DNA of 64,000 bases from Oscillospiraceae bacterium (GTDB taxonomy: Bacteria > Bacillota > Clostridia > Oscillospirales > Ruminococcaceae). The notes under the pieces are model-generated. The model was not told the origin of the DNA. It worked only from the letters and a program-made list of their open reading frames with translations, and made no database searches. The stretch lies in NCBI GenBank assembly GCA_021201135.1, contig JAJQGT010000015.1, positions 1-64,000 of the forward strand, read 5' to 3'. The position numbers and the translations under genes are program-made. How positions within the stretch are numbered: position 1 is the first letter of the stretch; every line of letters begins with the position of its first letter. This document shows, in pieces, positions 7,409 through 15,449 of the stretch.

Positions 7409-9433
7409 TTATGATGTCTTTTTTTCTATGTTCTTGGTATTGCGTGTTCGCTGTCTCTTGAGATTTCCTTCATATCGGCACTCATCACAGCAATACTTGA
7501 CATTGTTTCTCGTCGTGGTAAAGGTCTTGCCGCAGTTTTCGCAAACAGCTTCACGTTTTCGGCTTTCTGCCGCTTCCTGCCGATAAAACTTTGCACGGCA
7601 ATTCTGATTGCAAAACATGGCTGCCGAGCTTCGGGATTCAAATTCCTTGCCACAGCATTTACAGGTCAGCTTGAACGGCTGTCCTACAGCGTGTTTACCT
7701 GCCTTGATTTCCTGATAGCGTTCACGGCTTCTGATGCGGTGACGGCGTTGCTGTTCCTCACGTTTGGCTTCCTCAGCGGTCAATTCCTTTTCGGGAAGCT
7801 CACACTTGCCGATGAAATTCAGATAAATCTCAACCTCTTGTACTCGGTCTCCGTCAACCTTTTCGGGAGCATGGACGACGATTTTGCCTATAAACTCGTT
7901 AATCATCGGCGTAGTAAGCTCAGAAAAATCGGTGTACTTCTTGGCAAGAGCTATAAACTGCTCTACACGGTTGGTATCTTCCGCATAGCTTGACAGGCTT
8001 TCTTCGGCTTCGGCAATCTCCACTTCAAGGCTTTTCTGCTCGGCTTCGTATTCGGAGAGCAAACTGTCAAAACGTTCATCTGTAATGCGCCCGACGGCAA
8101 AAGACTCATAGAGCTTTTTTATGATGGTATCAAGCTCTGCGTGTCGCTTGCGGTCTTTGTTCAGCTTTCGCTTGACATCCTTTGCGGCTTCTGCCTGTCT
8201 GACCTGGGACGCCGCACGAACTTTCGCAATAAATTCCTCTTGATTCGAAATGGCGTATGTACTGACAGAGCGGATTGTTTCCAAAATAAGTGTCCGCAAG
8301 GTTTTTGTGCTGATATAGTGACCACAACAGGCTTTCGCACGTTTCTGATTCGCCAGCGTATAAGAGGAGCAATCAAAGAAATCCGACGGATAGGGATTTT
8401 TCTCAGTGCCGCCTCTGGAACGGTGGTTATACATCTTTTCGCCACAGTCGGCGCAGTACACAAGCCCGGTCAATGGGTTTGCTTCTCCAAATGTGTCGAT
8501 TCGTCTCGGAGTTTTCCTCAGCTTCTGGGCGAGCTCCCATGTTTCCTTATCAACAATGGCTTCGTGCGTATTCTCAAAAATAAGCCATTCATCTTCGGGA
8601 TTCTTCACACTGCTTTTATCCTTATACGATTGCTTATGAGAACGGAAATTGACCGTATGCCCCATATATTCGGGCTTGGACAAAATCTGCCCGACAATAA
8701 AGCCGCTCCAATTATATGGATTCGGAAATTCTTCTTTGCTTTTCCACATACCTTTGTTCTGCTTACCGAAGTAAACGGCAGGAGTTTCGATTTTGTCATC
8801 AAAAAGGATACGGGCAATCTCATAAGGGCCGTAGCCCTCAATAGTCAGGCGGAAGATTCTGCGGACAACAGCGGCGGCTTCCTCGTCGATATGCCAGGTG
8901 TACTTATCTCCCGGTTCCTTCTTGTAGCCGTAAATGGCGGCATTGGTTGTCGGCTTGCCCGATTCTCCTTTGACACGAATAGCGGTTCGTTGCTTGCGGC
9001 TTAAGTCACGAAGATACCATTCGTTCATAATATTAAGAAACGGTGCAAATTCATTGCTGTTCTGGTCATCACTGTCCACGCTGTTGGCAATCGCAACAAA
9101 GTGAACGCCGTGCTGACGGAAAAACACCTCGGTGTAAAAGCCGGTTTGGAGATAATCACGACCCGCACGGCTCATATCCTTCACTATGACGTGGGCTACC
9201 TTGCCCGCCTCAATATCTGCTATCATCCGCTTCCATGCAGGACGCTCAAAAGTTCCTCCGCTGAACCCGTCATCGGTATAGTGGACACAGTTTTCATAGC
9301 CCTTTTGTGCGGCATAGCCTTTGAGGTATCTTTTCTGGTTGATGATGGAGTTGCTATCCCCGGCTTGGTCATCGTCACGGGATAGTCTTTCGTATAAAGC
9401 TGTAATCTTGCTTTCAGTCTGTTTCACGCTCAT
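7409..9433 (-). CDS. Large serine recombinase (Tn4451/TnpX-like) with extra C-terminal zinc fingers
   Basis: A 674-aa site-specific recombinase that excises and integrates the element. The resolvase domain (about 10-155) carries the catalytic Ser in YERLSRDDDQAGDSNSI and the conserved KDMSRAGRDYL. A recombinase DNA-binding domain (about 165-280) and a zinc ribbon with CADCGEKM...CC (about 330-370) follow. A coiled-coil DUF4368-like region occupies about 400-500. After about residue 580 there are two more Cys-rich modules (CKCCGKEF, CNQNC; CENCGKTF, CCDEC) that most relatives lack. Its start overlaps the stop of the small upstream gene. Intact and probably active. Confidence 0.92.
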   Translation of the reverse strand: MSVKQTESKITALYERLSRDDDQAGDSNSIINQKRYLKGYAAQKGYENCVHYTDDGFSGGTFERPAWKRMIADIEAGKVAHVIVKDMSRAGRDYLQTGFYTEVFFRQHGVHFVAIANSVDSDDQNSNEFAPFLNIMNEWYLRDLSRKQRTAIRVKGESGKPTTNAAIYGYKKEPGDKYTWHIDEEAAAVVRRIFRLTIEGYGPYEIARILFDDKIETPAVYFGKQNKGMWKSKEEFPNPYNWSGFIVGQILSKPEYMGHTVNFRSHKQSYKDKSSVKNPEDEWLIFENTHEAIVDKETWELAQKLRKTPRRIDTFGEANPLTGLVYCADCGEKMYNHRSRGGTEKNPYPSDFFDCSSYTLANQKRAKACCGHYISTKTLRTLILETIRSVSTYAISNQEEFIAKVRAASQVRQAEAAKDVKRKLNKDRKRHAELDTIIKKLYESFAVGRITDERFDSLLSEYEAEQKSLEVEIAEAEESLSSYAEDTNRVEQFIALAKKYTDFSELTTPMINEFIGKIVVHAPEKVDGDRVQEVEIYLNFIGKCELPEKELTAEEAKREEQQRRHRIRSRERYQEIKAGKHAVGQPFKLTCKCCGKEFESRSSAAMFCNQNCRAKFYRQEAAESRKREAVCENCGKTFTTTRNNVKYCCDECRYEGNLKRQRTRNTKNIEKKTS

Positions 9434-9645
9434 TATGCGCTCCTTTCAGACTGTCGGATCATTTGTGGTGTACTTATTATATCACAAGTTCCGGCATTTG
9501 TAACCCCTTCATTGCGAATAAGTCGTAAAATTTTTTCCTCCATTGTTTCTGTGCCGTTATCCTTGAATACCACCTTGACCTTATAGATGGTTGTGCCGAT
9601 GCGGCGTGTTGTGTAATAAGAGTTGCTGTTTTCGATTTTTACCAT
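9433..9645 (-). CDS. TnpW-like small transposon protein
   Basis: About 70 aa. The core RRIGTTIYKVKVVF followed by a TMEEKILRLIRNE helix is the pattern of the small 'transposon-encoded protein TnpW' genes found directly before serine recombinases in Clostridia. The ATG at 9645 was chosen over an upstream TTG because AAGGAGG lies 9 bp before it. The stop codon overlaps the recombinase ATG, so translation is coupled. Function unproven; possibly a recombination directionality factor or accessory subunit. Confidence 0.75.
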   Translation of the reverse strand: MVKIENSNSYYTTRRIGTTIYKVKVVFKDNGTETMEEKILRLIRNEGVTNAGTCDIISTPQMIRQSERSA

Positions 9646-9665
9646 AGGCAATTACCTCCTTCATG

Positions 9666-9694
9666 TTGAAAAGTTCAAGATTTTCGAGTATAAT
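9666..9694 (+). promoter_or_regulatory. Promoter of the cargo operon
   Basis: TTGAAA (9666-9671), 17-bp spacer, TATAAT (9689-9694), reading toward the sigma-like gene. The 5' untranslated region would be about 150 nt. Confidence 0.65.
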
Positions 9695-9852
9695 ACTTTT
9701 AGTCCCGTTTTATATAGCCGCACTGTAATATAAAAGCGAGAAAAATGTATTACTTCCTCACTAATAGGAGAAATACAGGGCATTCAGCGGAACTGTTTTT
9801 TCGCAGAGTTGAAGAAAATCCAAAAAATATTTTTGAAGGGAGGTGTCCGGCG

Positions 9853-10608
9853 GTGCGTATTGATGATGAAAGATATGAATATGACGGCACTTATGAAGAT
9901 GAAGTCAATGAAAAGGCACAACAACAGATTAAAAAGGAACAGCGGCTTATTGACGAATTGGAAGCCGATGCTGATGAGCATCCAATCGAGGATGACGAGG
10001 ACGATAGAGATGAACAGCCCGAACGAAAGCTACTCAAGCGGGAGCTTCGGGCGCAAGCACTTAAGCGTCTGGAGGATTCCGCACGAACATTAAAAGACTA
10101 CGAAAACCTGATTGCATGGTATGACCGGCTGGATGCCAACAGAGAGCGCAGAGAACGTTATCATGAAATTCCCCGCAGTGGCGATGATATTCCACTTGAT
10201 TACGGAGCAATAAAAGACGGGCTGTACTTTCCCGATACCCTGAATGATGTTCTGGAAAAGCAAATCCGCAACGGCGACTTTATCGACGCCATTTTCTTTT
10301 GTCCTTACGATATACATGAGCTTGTGACCGAGAAGTATATGTCGGATATTCTTCGGGAACTGAGTGAAGACAACAAATTCCTGCTTTTTCTGTTTGCAAT
10401 CCGGCAATACAGCTCCACACGGATTGCTGCTATCCGAGGGCAGACAGACCGCAATATCCGCAAGGTTCGTGGCACGATGCTGAAAAAGATACGAAAAAAG
10501 CTGCTTGCCGCACTCAAAGATAAAGCAGACAAACAGCAACCGTTGACCTTGCTTGAAAAGGAATTTTTAACGGATAACGGTGTGGGTATTGAAAACACCG
10601 TCGGATAG
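9853..10608 (+). CDS. Sigma-70 region-4-like HTH protein
   Basis: The protein ends in a helix-turn-helix segment, LLFLFAIRQYSSTRIAAIRG followed by QTDRNIRKVRGTMLKKIRKKL, that resembles sigma-factor region 4. Its first ~90 residues are very acidic and coiled. The GTG at 9853 is preferred as start because AAGGGAGG lies 9 bp upstream; an ATG at 9745 gives 36 more residues without a good ribosome site. No region 2 is evident, so it is probably a DNA-binding regulator rather than a complete sigma factor. It is first gene of a three-gene operon with DUF6076 and AlbA_2 proteins, a set recurrent in Firmicutes mobile elements. Confidence 0.65.
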   Translation: MRIDDERYEYDGTYEDEVNEKAQQQIKKEQRLIDELEADADEHPIEDDEDDRDEQPERKLLKRELRAQALKRLEDSARTLKDYENLIAWYDRLDANRERRERYHEIPRSGDDIPLDYGAIKDGLYFPDTLNDVLEKQIRNGDFIDAIFFCPYDIHELVTEKYMSDILRELSEDNKFLLFLFAIRQYSSTRIAAIRGQTDRNIRKVRGTMLKKIRKKLLAALKDKADKQQPLTLLEKEFLTDNGVGIENTVG

Positions 10609-10670
10609 TAGTATAATGGTAATATATTTTATAGATATTGGGGTTATAATACATAGTGGAGGGTCTGGCG

Positions 10671-11591
10671 ATGAATAACCTGTTTGAACGCACATCTTCA
10701 AGCTGGGTGCGATACAGCGAATACGAATGGAAAGAAGCCGACAACGGCAAGCTATACCTCACGCCGACCAGAACGGCACAGCCCGGCATTTACGATCCGC
10801 TGAGCGAGTATCAGAGGATTGTTCTGGATGCTATCAACATCGGGCGCATGGAATCACAGGGGAACACCCCGGAGGAAATACAGAAAGCAATTCAGCAGTT
10901 CGCAGTCAGATACGGCTTGCTCGGCTTGATGACCGCTCTGCCAACAACGCCGAACTTCATGGACTATGAAGCGGTGTATCTGCCAAAGAATCATTTTATC
11001 CGTGAGGAATCCATGTCCACAACGGATTATCTCAACTTATTCTTTCCCTTTGACAAGCCGGACGTGGTCAAGCAGGGCATAGAATCCATGTGGAACGTCA
11101 GCAACGACCGTGTTATGATGGCACTCGCCATGACTATGTCGGACAAGCCGATGGCAATCAATATGAGTTTCCAGAGGGAATATGCGGAAAACTATGAGTG
11201 GATGAAGCAACAGTTTATCGACATTGCTTTTACCTATCTGACTTCGGTTCTTTTCTACGAGGACTACGATAAGATGACACCCGAACAGCGGCTCCTTATG
11301 CAACAGGGTATGGAAGCCTTCGGTGGCATTGCTCCGACTTACAGGATTGCTCTTCTGGATAAGCCCACGATTGTCTGGGACTTCCATTCGCTGATGCTCG
11401 GTATTCAGATGATGTTCAGCTTTATGCTAACGGACAGCGACAAACCTATTCGCCTGTGCAAACACTGTATGCAAGCTTTCGTCGCAAGCAGACCAAGTGC
11501 CGTATTTTGCAGTCCTCAGTGCAAAAATAGATATAATGTTTATAAGAGTCGGGGGAAGAATAAAGATAAGGATGGTGACACTGATGCCTGA
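10671..11591 (+). CDS. DUF6076 family protein
   Basis: A 306-aa soluble protein ending in a Cys-rich treble-clef-like finger (CKHCMQAFVASRPSAVFCSP, then CKNRYNVYKSR) of the type that closes DUF6076 proteins. The N-terminal part is helical with no recognised catalytic motif. The start at ATG 10671 has GGAGGG 6-7 bp upstream. The downstream AlbA_2 gene starts 8 bp before this stop, indicating coupling. Function unknown; the finger suggests nucleic-acid contact. It belongs to the mobile element cargo. Confidence 0.7.
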   Translation: MNNLFERTSSSWVRYSEYEWKEADNGKLYLTPTRTAQPGIYDPLSEYQRIVLDAINIGRMESQGNTPEEIQKAIQQFAVRYGLLGLMTALPTTPNFMDYEAVYLPKNHFIREESMSTTDYLNLFFPFDKPDVVKQGIESMWNVSNDRVMMALAMTMSDKPMAINMSFQREYAENYEWMKQQFIDIAFTYLTSVLFYEDYDKMTPEQRLLMQQGMEAFGGIAPTYRIALLDKPTIVWDFHSLMLGIQMMFSFMLTDSDKPIRLCKHCMQAFVASRPSAVFCSPQCKNRYNVYKSRGKNKDKDGDTDA

Positions 11592-12939
11592 AAGTCAGAA
11601 CATAGAATGGAAAAGTAAGTGGAAAGGCGAATATTTAGAATGGATTTGCGGTTATGCTAATGCACAGGGCGGCAAAATCTATATCGGCTGTGATGATAAT
11701 GGAAATATCATCGGAATATCTAATGCCGGAAAATTGCTTGAGGATATTCCAAACAAAATCAGAGAAGCGATGGGCATTATCGTTGGTGTCAACCTCTGTG
11801 AAGAATACGGAAAAGAATACATTGAGATTGATGTTCCCACTTATCCGATAGGTATCTCCTATAAAGGTGTTTATTACTATCGCAGTGGTAGTACTCGTCA
11901 GGTGCTGAACGGTCCAGCTTTGGAAGCATTTCTGATGCGTAAGCGTGGTGCAACCTGGGATAACCTTCCACTTCCTGCTTTTTCTTTGGACGATGTAGAT
12001 GATACGATTGTGGAGCATTTCAAGAAATGGGCTTCTAAAAAGGGTCGTATCGACAAAAGCGTTCTGGACGAGCCAAAGGATGTGCTTATGGAAAAGTTGC
12101 ATCTGATGAACGGCTCATATCTGACCAATGCCGCCATGCTCCTGTTCGCCAAAGACCCGGAGAAATGGCAGCTTGGAGCTTATGTCAAAATCGGATACTT
12201 TGAAACCGATGCCGACCTTATGTATCAGGATGAAATCCACGGTTCAATTTTAGAACAAATCGATCAAATCGTAGAGCTTGTGTACCTGAAATATATGAAA
12301 GCAAAAATAACCTACGAAGGTATGCAACGTATTGAACGATATTTTGTCCCGGAAGACGCTTTGCGAGAAGCTCTGTTAAACGCTCTTTGCCACAAGCAGT
12401 ATCAATCCGGCGTGCCTATTCAGATAAGCGTGTACGAGGACAAGCTGTATATTGCCAACTGCGGTTGTCTGCCTGAAAACTGGACATTGGAAAATCTGAT
12501 GCACAAACACGCTTCCAGCCCATACAATCCCAATATCGCTCATGTTTTCTACTTGGCAGGATTTATTGAAAGTTGGGGCAGAGGCATTGAAAAGATATGC
12601 TCCGCTTGCAAAAAAGACGGTGTGCCGCAACCTGTCTACACCATCAATCCCGGCGATATTATGATTGAGTTCACAGCCCCGGAGGATCGTATTGTTCGTT
12701 CTGTAACCCATAGGGTGACTGATAGGGTGACTGATAGGGTGACTGATTCAGTGACTGATAACGAGCGTGATTTGTTGTCGCTTCTCGCAGAAGATCCCGG
12801 TTACACAATGCCGAAACTTTCTGAGAAAATGGGCATCAGCAGGAAAACTGTGGCGCAAAGATTAAAGCGACTCAAAGAAAAAGGCATTATCGAGCGTATC
12901 GGCTCTGACCGAAAAGGCTATTGGAAGATAAACAACTGA
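11584..12939 (+). CDS. AlbA_2/Schlafen-type ATP-binding protein with C-terminal winged helix
   Basis: A 451-aa protein of the COG2865 type. The N-terminal AlbA_2 domain (Schlafen-like) includes ESQNIEWKSKWKGEYLEWIC and GGKIYIGCDDNGNIIG. The mid-region contains the ATPase-like segment VPEDALREALLNALCHKQY and GFIESWGRGIEKI. The tail has three to four copies of VTDR encoded by 12-bp DNA repeats, followed by a winged helix (MPKLSEKMGISRKTVAQRLKRL). The start at 11584 (MPESQ) overlaps the DUF6076 gene by 8 bp; the frame extends upstream but without conservation. Such proteins are predicted transcription regulators or defence-like factors of mobile elements. Confidence 0.82.
   Translation: MPESQNIEWKSKWKGEYLEWICGYANAQGGKIYIGCDDNGNIIGISNAGKLLEDIPNKIREAMGIIVGVNLCEEYGKEYIEIDVPTYPIGISYKGVYYYRSGSTRQVLNGPALEAFLMRKRGATWDNLPLPAFSLDDVDDTIVEHFKKWASKKGRIDKSVLDEPKDVLMEKLHLMNGSYLTNAAMLLFAKDPEKWQLGAYVKIGYFETDADLMYQDEIHGSILEQIDQIVELVYLKYMKAKITYEGMQRIERYFVPEDALREALLNALCHKQYQSGVPIQISVYEDKLYIANCGCLPENWTLENLMHKHASSPYNPNIAHVFYLAGFIESWGRGIEKICSACKKDGVPQPVYTINPGDIMIEFTAPEDRIVRSVTHRVTDRVTDRVTDSVTDNERDLLSLLAEDPGYTMPKLSEKMGISRKTVAQRLKRLKEKGIIERIGSDRKGYWKINN
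12711..12758. repeat. 12-bp coding tandem repeat
   Basis: Three perfect copies of TAGGGTGACTGA and one imperfect copy inside the AlbA_2 gene, encoding an RVTD repeat between ATPase and winged helix. Copy number may vary by slippage without frameshift. Confidence 0.9.
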
Positions 12940-12949
12940 AAAACAGTTT

Positions 12950-12990
12950 ATGCCCGCTATCAGCCATCAATCCGATAACGGGCATTTTCT
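12950..12990 (+). terminator. Terminator of the cargo operon
   Basis: Stem ATGCCCGCTATC/GATAACGGGCAT with one mismatch, followed by TTTTCT, 11 bp after the AlbA_2 stop. Confidence 0.75.
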
Positions 12991-13332
12991 ATTAACTATA
13001 TACAAATATACAAGTTCTGACGGCGCGATTCCTTCTTTCTGTGCTGAATTTGCAGCGGTTATAAGGCTTTTCTGCTCCTTTCCTACAACTGCTTTTCGAT
13101 TCACCACAAATGAGCCGCAGTCATATGTATTCGGTGGGAGAAACCACCTTTTACATATTAACTCTTGATTCTGTATTGAGTTCGACTCGCCATCCAATGA
13201 GTCCTCGTTGCTGAGTCTGCAATACAGGATGGTTATTTTCTGCTGATCCATAATGTCCTCCTTTACATCTGGTTCAGCTGACAGAATCGGTGTGTATGAT
13301 GGCATTATACCATACTCATCAGAGTTTGTCAC
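12967..13332 (-). pseudogene. Truncated serine recombinase (N-terminal catalytic start only)
   Basis: The frame begins like a second TnpX-type recombinase (KITILYCRLSNEDSLDGESN with the catalytic Ser) but diverges after SIQNQ, about residue 57. It then continues about 65 unrelated residues to a stop inside the cargo terminator. A good ribosome site (AAGGAGG) precedes a GTG at 13332. The catalytic domain is cut after roughly 30 residues, so it cannot be active. The junction near 13160 is a likely recombination or insertion scar. It follows a TnpW-like gene exactly as the intact module does. Confidence 0.75.
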
Positions 13333-13541
13333 GGACAAATCACCTCCTTGTCTGAAAAAATTAGTCGCTTCACTTTTTCGCTCAGTCGTTCGCTACCCTC
13401 GCAGACAGTTTCAATCAGATACCATGTATTGCCTACTTTGCGTTCAACGATACTTTGAAAAGACTCCAACAGTTCTGCGGGAGGTTCAAAGATGGGCTCG
13501 TAGCAAGCGCATAGGTCGATATGCTCATATTGATTCTTCAT
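13329..13541 (-). CDS. TnpW-like small protein of the truncated module
   Basis: A 70-aa protein whose second half (VERKVGNTWYLIETVCEGSERLSEKVKRLIF, positions 32-62) matches the layout of the TnpW-like proteins at 9433 and 63138: a short strand pair then an amphipathic helix. It overlaps the recombinase fragment start by a few bases. Probably intact as a frame, but its partner recombinase is broken. Confidence 0.6.
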   Translation of the reverse strand: MKNQYEHIDLCACYEPIFEPPAELLESFQSIVERKVGNTWYLIETVCEGSERLSEKVKRLIFSDKEVICP

Positions 13542-13559
13542 GCGGTTTCTCCTTTCTGC

Positions 13560-13800
13560 CGACAGGCATCCTCGTATAACTCCTCACAATCTCCGGCGGA
13601 ATCCTCTCCAGCACACTCACCGCTTCCAAATACTGATGCCTCAGCCTCTCATCCTCAAGCTTTTTAAGCACACTCTCTTTCGACGACTTTTCAAGCGACA
13701 GCTTTAGCTGCTCGTTTTTCTTTCTGAGCTTCTACTTTTTGAGCGTAGTGTGCATCTGCTCAACCGCCGGAATGTATTTGTCCCAAATCTCCCTTAGACA
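13560..13800 (-). pseudogene. Coiled-coil gene fragment with internal stop
   Basis: The minus-strand frame reads LREIWDKYIPAVEQMHTTLKK, then a TAG stop at about 13735, then about 50 more charged coiled-coil residues ending near IPPEIVRSYTRMPVGRK. There is no start codon with a ribosome site. It resembles the C-terminal tail of a relaxase or other mobile-element coiled-coil protein, but too little remains to name it. Confidence 0.5.
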
Positions 13801-13803
13801 AAC

Positions 13804-13832
13804 GAAAAAAGAGCGACTTTAACGGTCGCTCT
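13804..13832 (-). terminator. Terminator after the XRE gene
   Basis: Stem GAGCGAC/GTCGCTC followed on the minus strand by six or more T residues; about 25 bp after the XRE stop. Confidence 0.8.
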
Positions 13833-13855
13833 TCTTGTTTTATCAAAACCAATCC

Positions 13856-14074
13856 TCACTCCTCCGAATCCTTGACATACTCAAGGATATCTCCCGGTTG
13901 GCAATCCAGGGCTTCGCAGATAGCCTCTAATGTGGAAAAACGGATAGCGCTGATTTTTCCGGTCTTTATCTTGGACAGGTTTACATTGCTTCTTCCTACT
14001 TTTTCAGATAATTCTTTCAAAGAAATCTTACGGTCCGCCATTACGCGGTCAAGTCTCAAAACAATTTTTCCCAT
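13856..14074 (-). CDS. XRE-family HTH regulator (DUF2975 partner)
   Basis: A 72-aa single-domain Cro/CI-type protein: LRLDRVMADRKISLKELSEKVG, then RSNVNLSKIKTGKISAIRFSTLEAICEALDCQPGDIL. The ATG at 14074 was chosen because GGAG lies 8-9 bp before it; an in-frame ATG at 14089 overlaps the upstream stop. Small XRE proteins of this kind are regularly encoded directly after a DUF2975 membrane protein, and the pair is thought to regulate the local operon. The repeated TATCGTT-like boxes upstream of the ABC promoter (16195-16245) are possible targets. Confidence 0.85.
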   Translation of the reverse strand: MGKIVLRLDRVMADRKISLKELSEKVGRSNVNLSKIKTGKISAIRFSTLEAICEALDCQPGDILEYVKDSEE

Positions 14075-14088
14075 GGCAGGCATCTCCA

Positions 14089-14676
14089 TTACAAAGTCTC
14101 GTCCGACTCTTGCTGCAGCATTGCACCATACTCAAATACAAGTGCGATGAGCCACAGAAGAATCGCGAATACTATATAGACAGCATTAAAGTTCATATCC
14201 ACACTAACGTTCACTATGTATTCATTCAAAAGAATTTCCGTGATATTGAGCGACTCTGTCAGATATGTTATGAGTATATTTTTCAGAATCTCGCAGGTTG
14301 TGCCGCCGCACAAAACCAGCAAGGCGATTTTCTTGAGATTGGATGACACGCTTTTTTCAAAAGGTCGCCCTTGGCGCATCGGGTCAAAGACTTTGCAAAG
14401 TAGTTGCAGTACCAAGAAGACAACGCCCAGAATAACAATACCCATAATCAGCACGAACATCAGAAACATTTGCGAATTGAGCATTGCTGGTACTATTTCG
14501 TCTGCCACGTCGAGTGTCACATATCCCAAATCCACGGATACGCTTGTGTTCAATGAATTACTGACCAATTCGACAGTAAGTACAACTGCAAACAAAATCG
14601 CAATCACCACGATTACAACCTGTAAAGCTCTCAGTATTACAAAAATTACATTTGAAATTTTCCCGATTTTCTTCAT
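14089..14676 (-). CDS. DUF2975 membrane protein
   Basis: A 195-aa integral membrane protein with four hydrophobic segments (near residues 10-40, 65-95, 125-145 and 165-185), matching the DUF2975 family. The ATG at 14676 (MKKIGKISNV) has AAAGG 8 bp upstream; the longer frame to 14748 overlaps the permease gene. It ends 15 bp before the XRE start. Function unknown; its pairing with an XRE regulator suggests a membrane sensor or anti-regulator for the upstream ABC transporter. Confidence 0.82.
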   Translation of the reverse strand: MKKIGKISNVIFVILRALQVVIVVIAILFAVVLTVELVSNSLNTSVSVDLGYVTLDVADEIVPAMLNSQMFLMFVLIMGIVILGVVFLVLQLLCKVFDPMRQGRPFEKSVSSNLKKIALLVLCGGTTCEILKNILITYLTESLNITEILLNEYIVNVSVDMNFNAVYIVFAILLWLIALVFEYGAMLQQESDETL

Positions 14677-14696
14677 AAGACCATACCTTTCTTTTG

Positions 14697-15449
14697 TTAG
14701 AATGTTACTTCCATATGCTTGTAATATATTTGCTTGACTGCCAGACACAGCGCAATCAGTGCGACCAGAACGACCGACTGATATGCTATAATCGGCGACA
14801 TATTCCCACCACCAACTGTGTACTCCATGTTGTAGGCTAATGTGCCCGGAATGAGCTTCCAGTTTTCAATATAGGATATATTGCTCAGCAAAAAGTGCCC
14901 GACAATGATTATCACCAGTGTGATGATAGGTTTCACCTTCGACGAAATGGAATATATCAAGCTTACAACAAGTAGCAAGAGCAGAAATCCAATCCACAGT
15001 TGAACAATTTCCTCATGCGATATAACATCACTCGGATTATAGTGTTCTGTTCTTGTTATAAACACCCAGAATCCTGCAGTTGCCGACGCAAAAAAGGCGA
15101 TTATATACCCGACAACCATTATCATAATGGACAGAAGCCGACCCAGAACCAAGGAGCCTCTGTTTGGAATTCTGCTGAGTTCATAGAGAATCTGCCCTTG
15201 AGTTTCGTCCTCTGTGATACAAGCGATTAAGTACACAACCAATATGTGTGGAATAAACATAGACCACATTGACTGCCACATAACAACCATATAAGACAGA
15301 TATCCGAATTCGCCATCCATTTCCAGAAAAGAAGGCTCGGCGTAAATCAGGAACGAAAACGCAAAGGGAATAACAGCAACAAGAGTAATAACTATAATGC
15401 TCTTTTTCTTTAACTGCTTATACAATTCTCCGATAATAATCTTATTCAT
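14697..15449 (-). CDS. ABC-2-type transporter permease
   Basis: A 250-aa permease with about six hydrophobic segments (IIVITLVAVIPFAFSFLIY first). The ATG at 15449 (MNKIIIGELYKQLKKK) follows AGGAGG by 6 bp. It overlaps the ATPase gene by 8 bp. The short length and cytoplasmic N-terminus match ABC-2 permeases of the bacteriocin/antibiotic immunity and export type (LanF/EG, BcrB). The substrate cannot be deduced. Confidence 0.82.
   Translation of the reverse strand: MNKIIIGELYKQLKKKSIIVITLVAVIPFAFSFLIYAEPSFLEMDGEFGYLSYMVVMWQSMWSMFIPHILVVYLIACITEDETQGQILYELSRIPNRGSLVLGRLLSIMIMVVGYIIAFFASATAGFWVFITRTEHYNPSDVISHEEIVQLWIGFLLLLLVVSLIYSISSKVKPIITLVIIIVGHFLLSNISYIENWKLIPGTLAYNMEYTVGGGNMSPIIAYQSVVLVALIALCLAVKQIYYKHMEVTF

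Larger units (their letters stand above)
3785..13560. mobile_element. Integrative mobilizable element (MOBQ relaxase, ParM/ParR, serine recombinase, cargo operon)
   Basis: Contiguous block of relaxase, oriT-like site, DUF3847, ParR, ParM, large serine recombinase and TnpW-like protein on the minus strand, then a divergent plus-strand cargo operon, and finally fragments of a second TnpW/recombinase module. No conjugative type IV secretion genes are seen, so it would be mobilized in trans. Ends are inferred from gene content: left next to a truncated permease, right near the recombinase fragment. I could not identify exact att sites, and the right end could instead be near 9.7 or 12.95 kb. Confidence 0.65.

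Noticed and set aside
10305-10789. Overlapping minus-strand frames near 10.3-10.8 kb
   Set aside because: Antisense to the sigma-like and DUF6076 genes, which have ribosome sites and recognisable domains.
12711-12758. Short direct repeats as a CRISPR array
   Set aside because: Repeats are 12 bp, contiguous, in frame within a coding region and without spacers.
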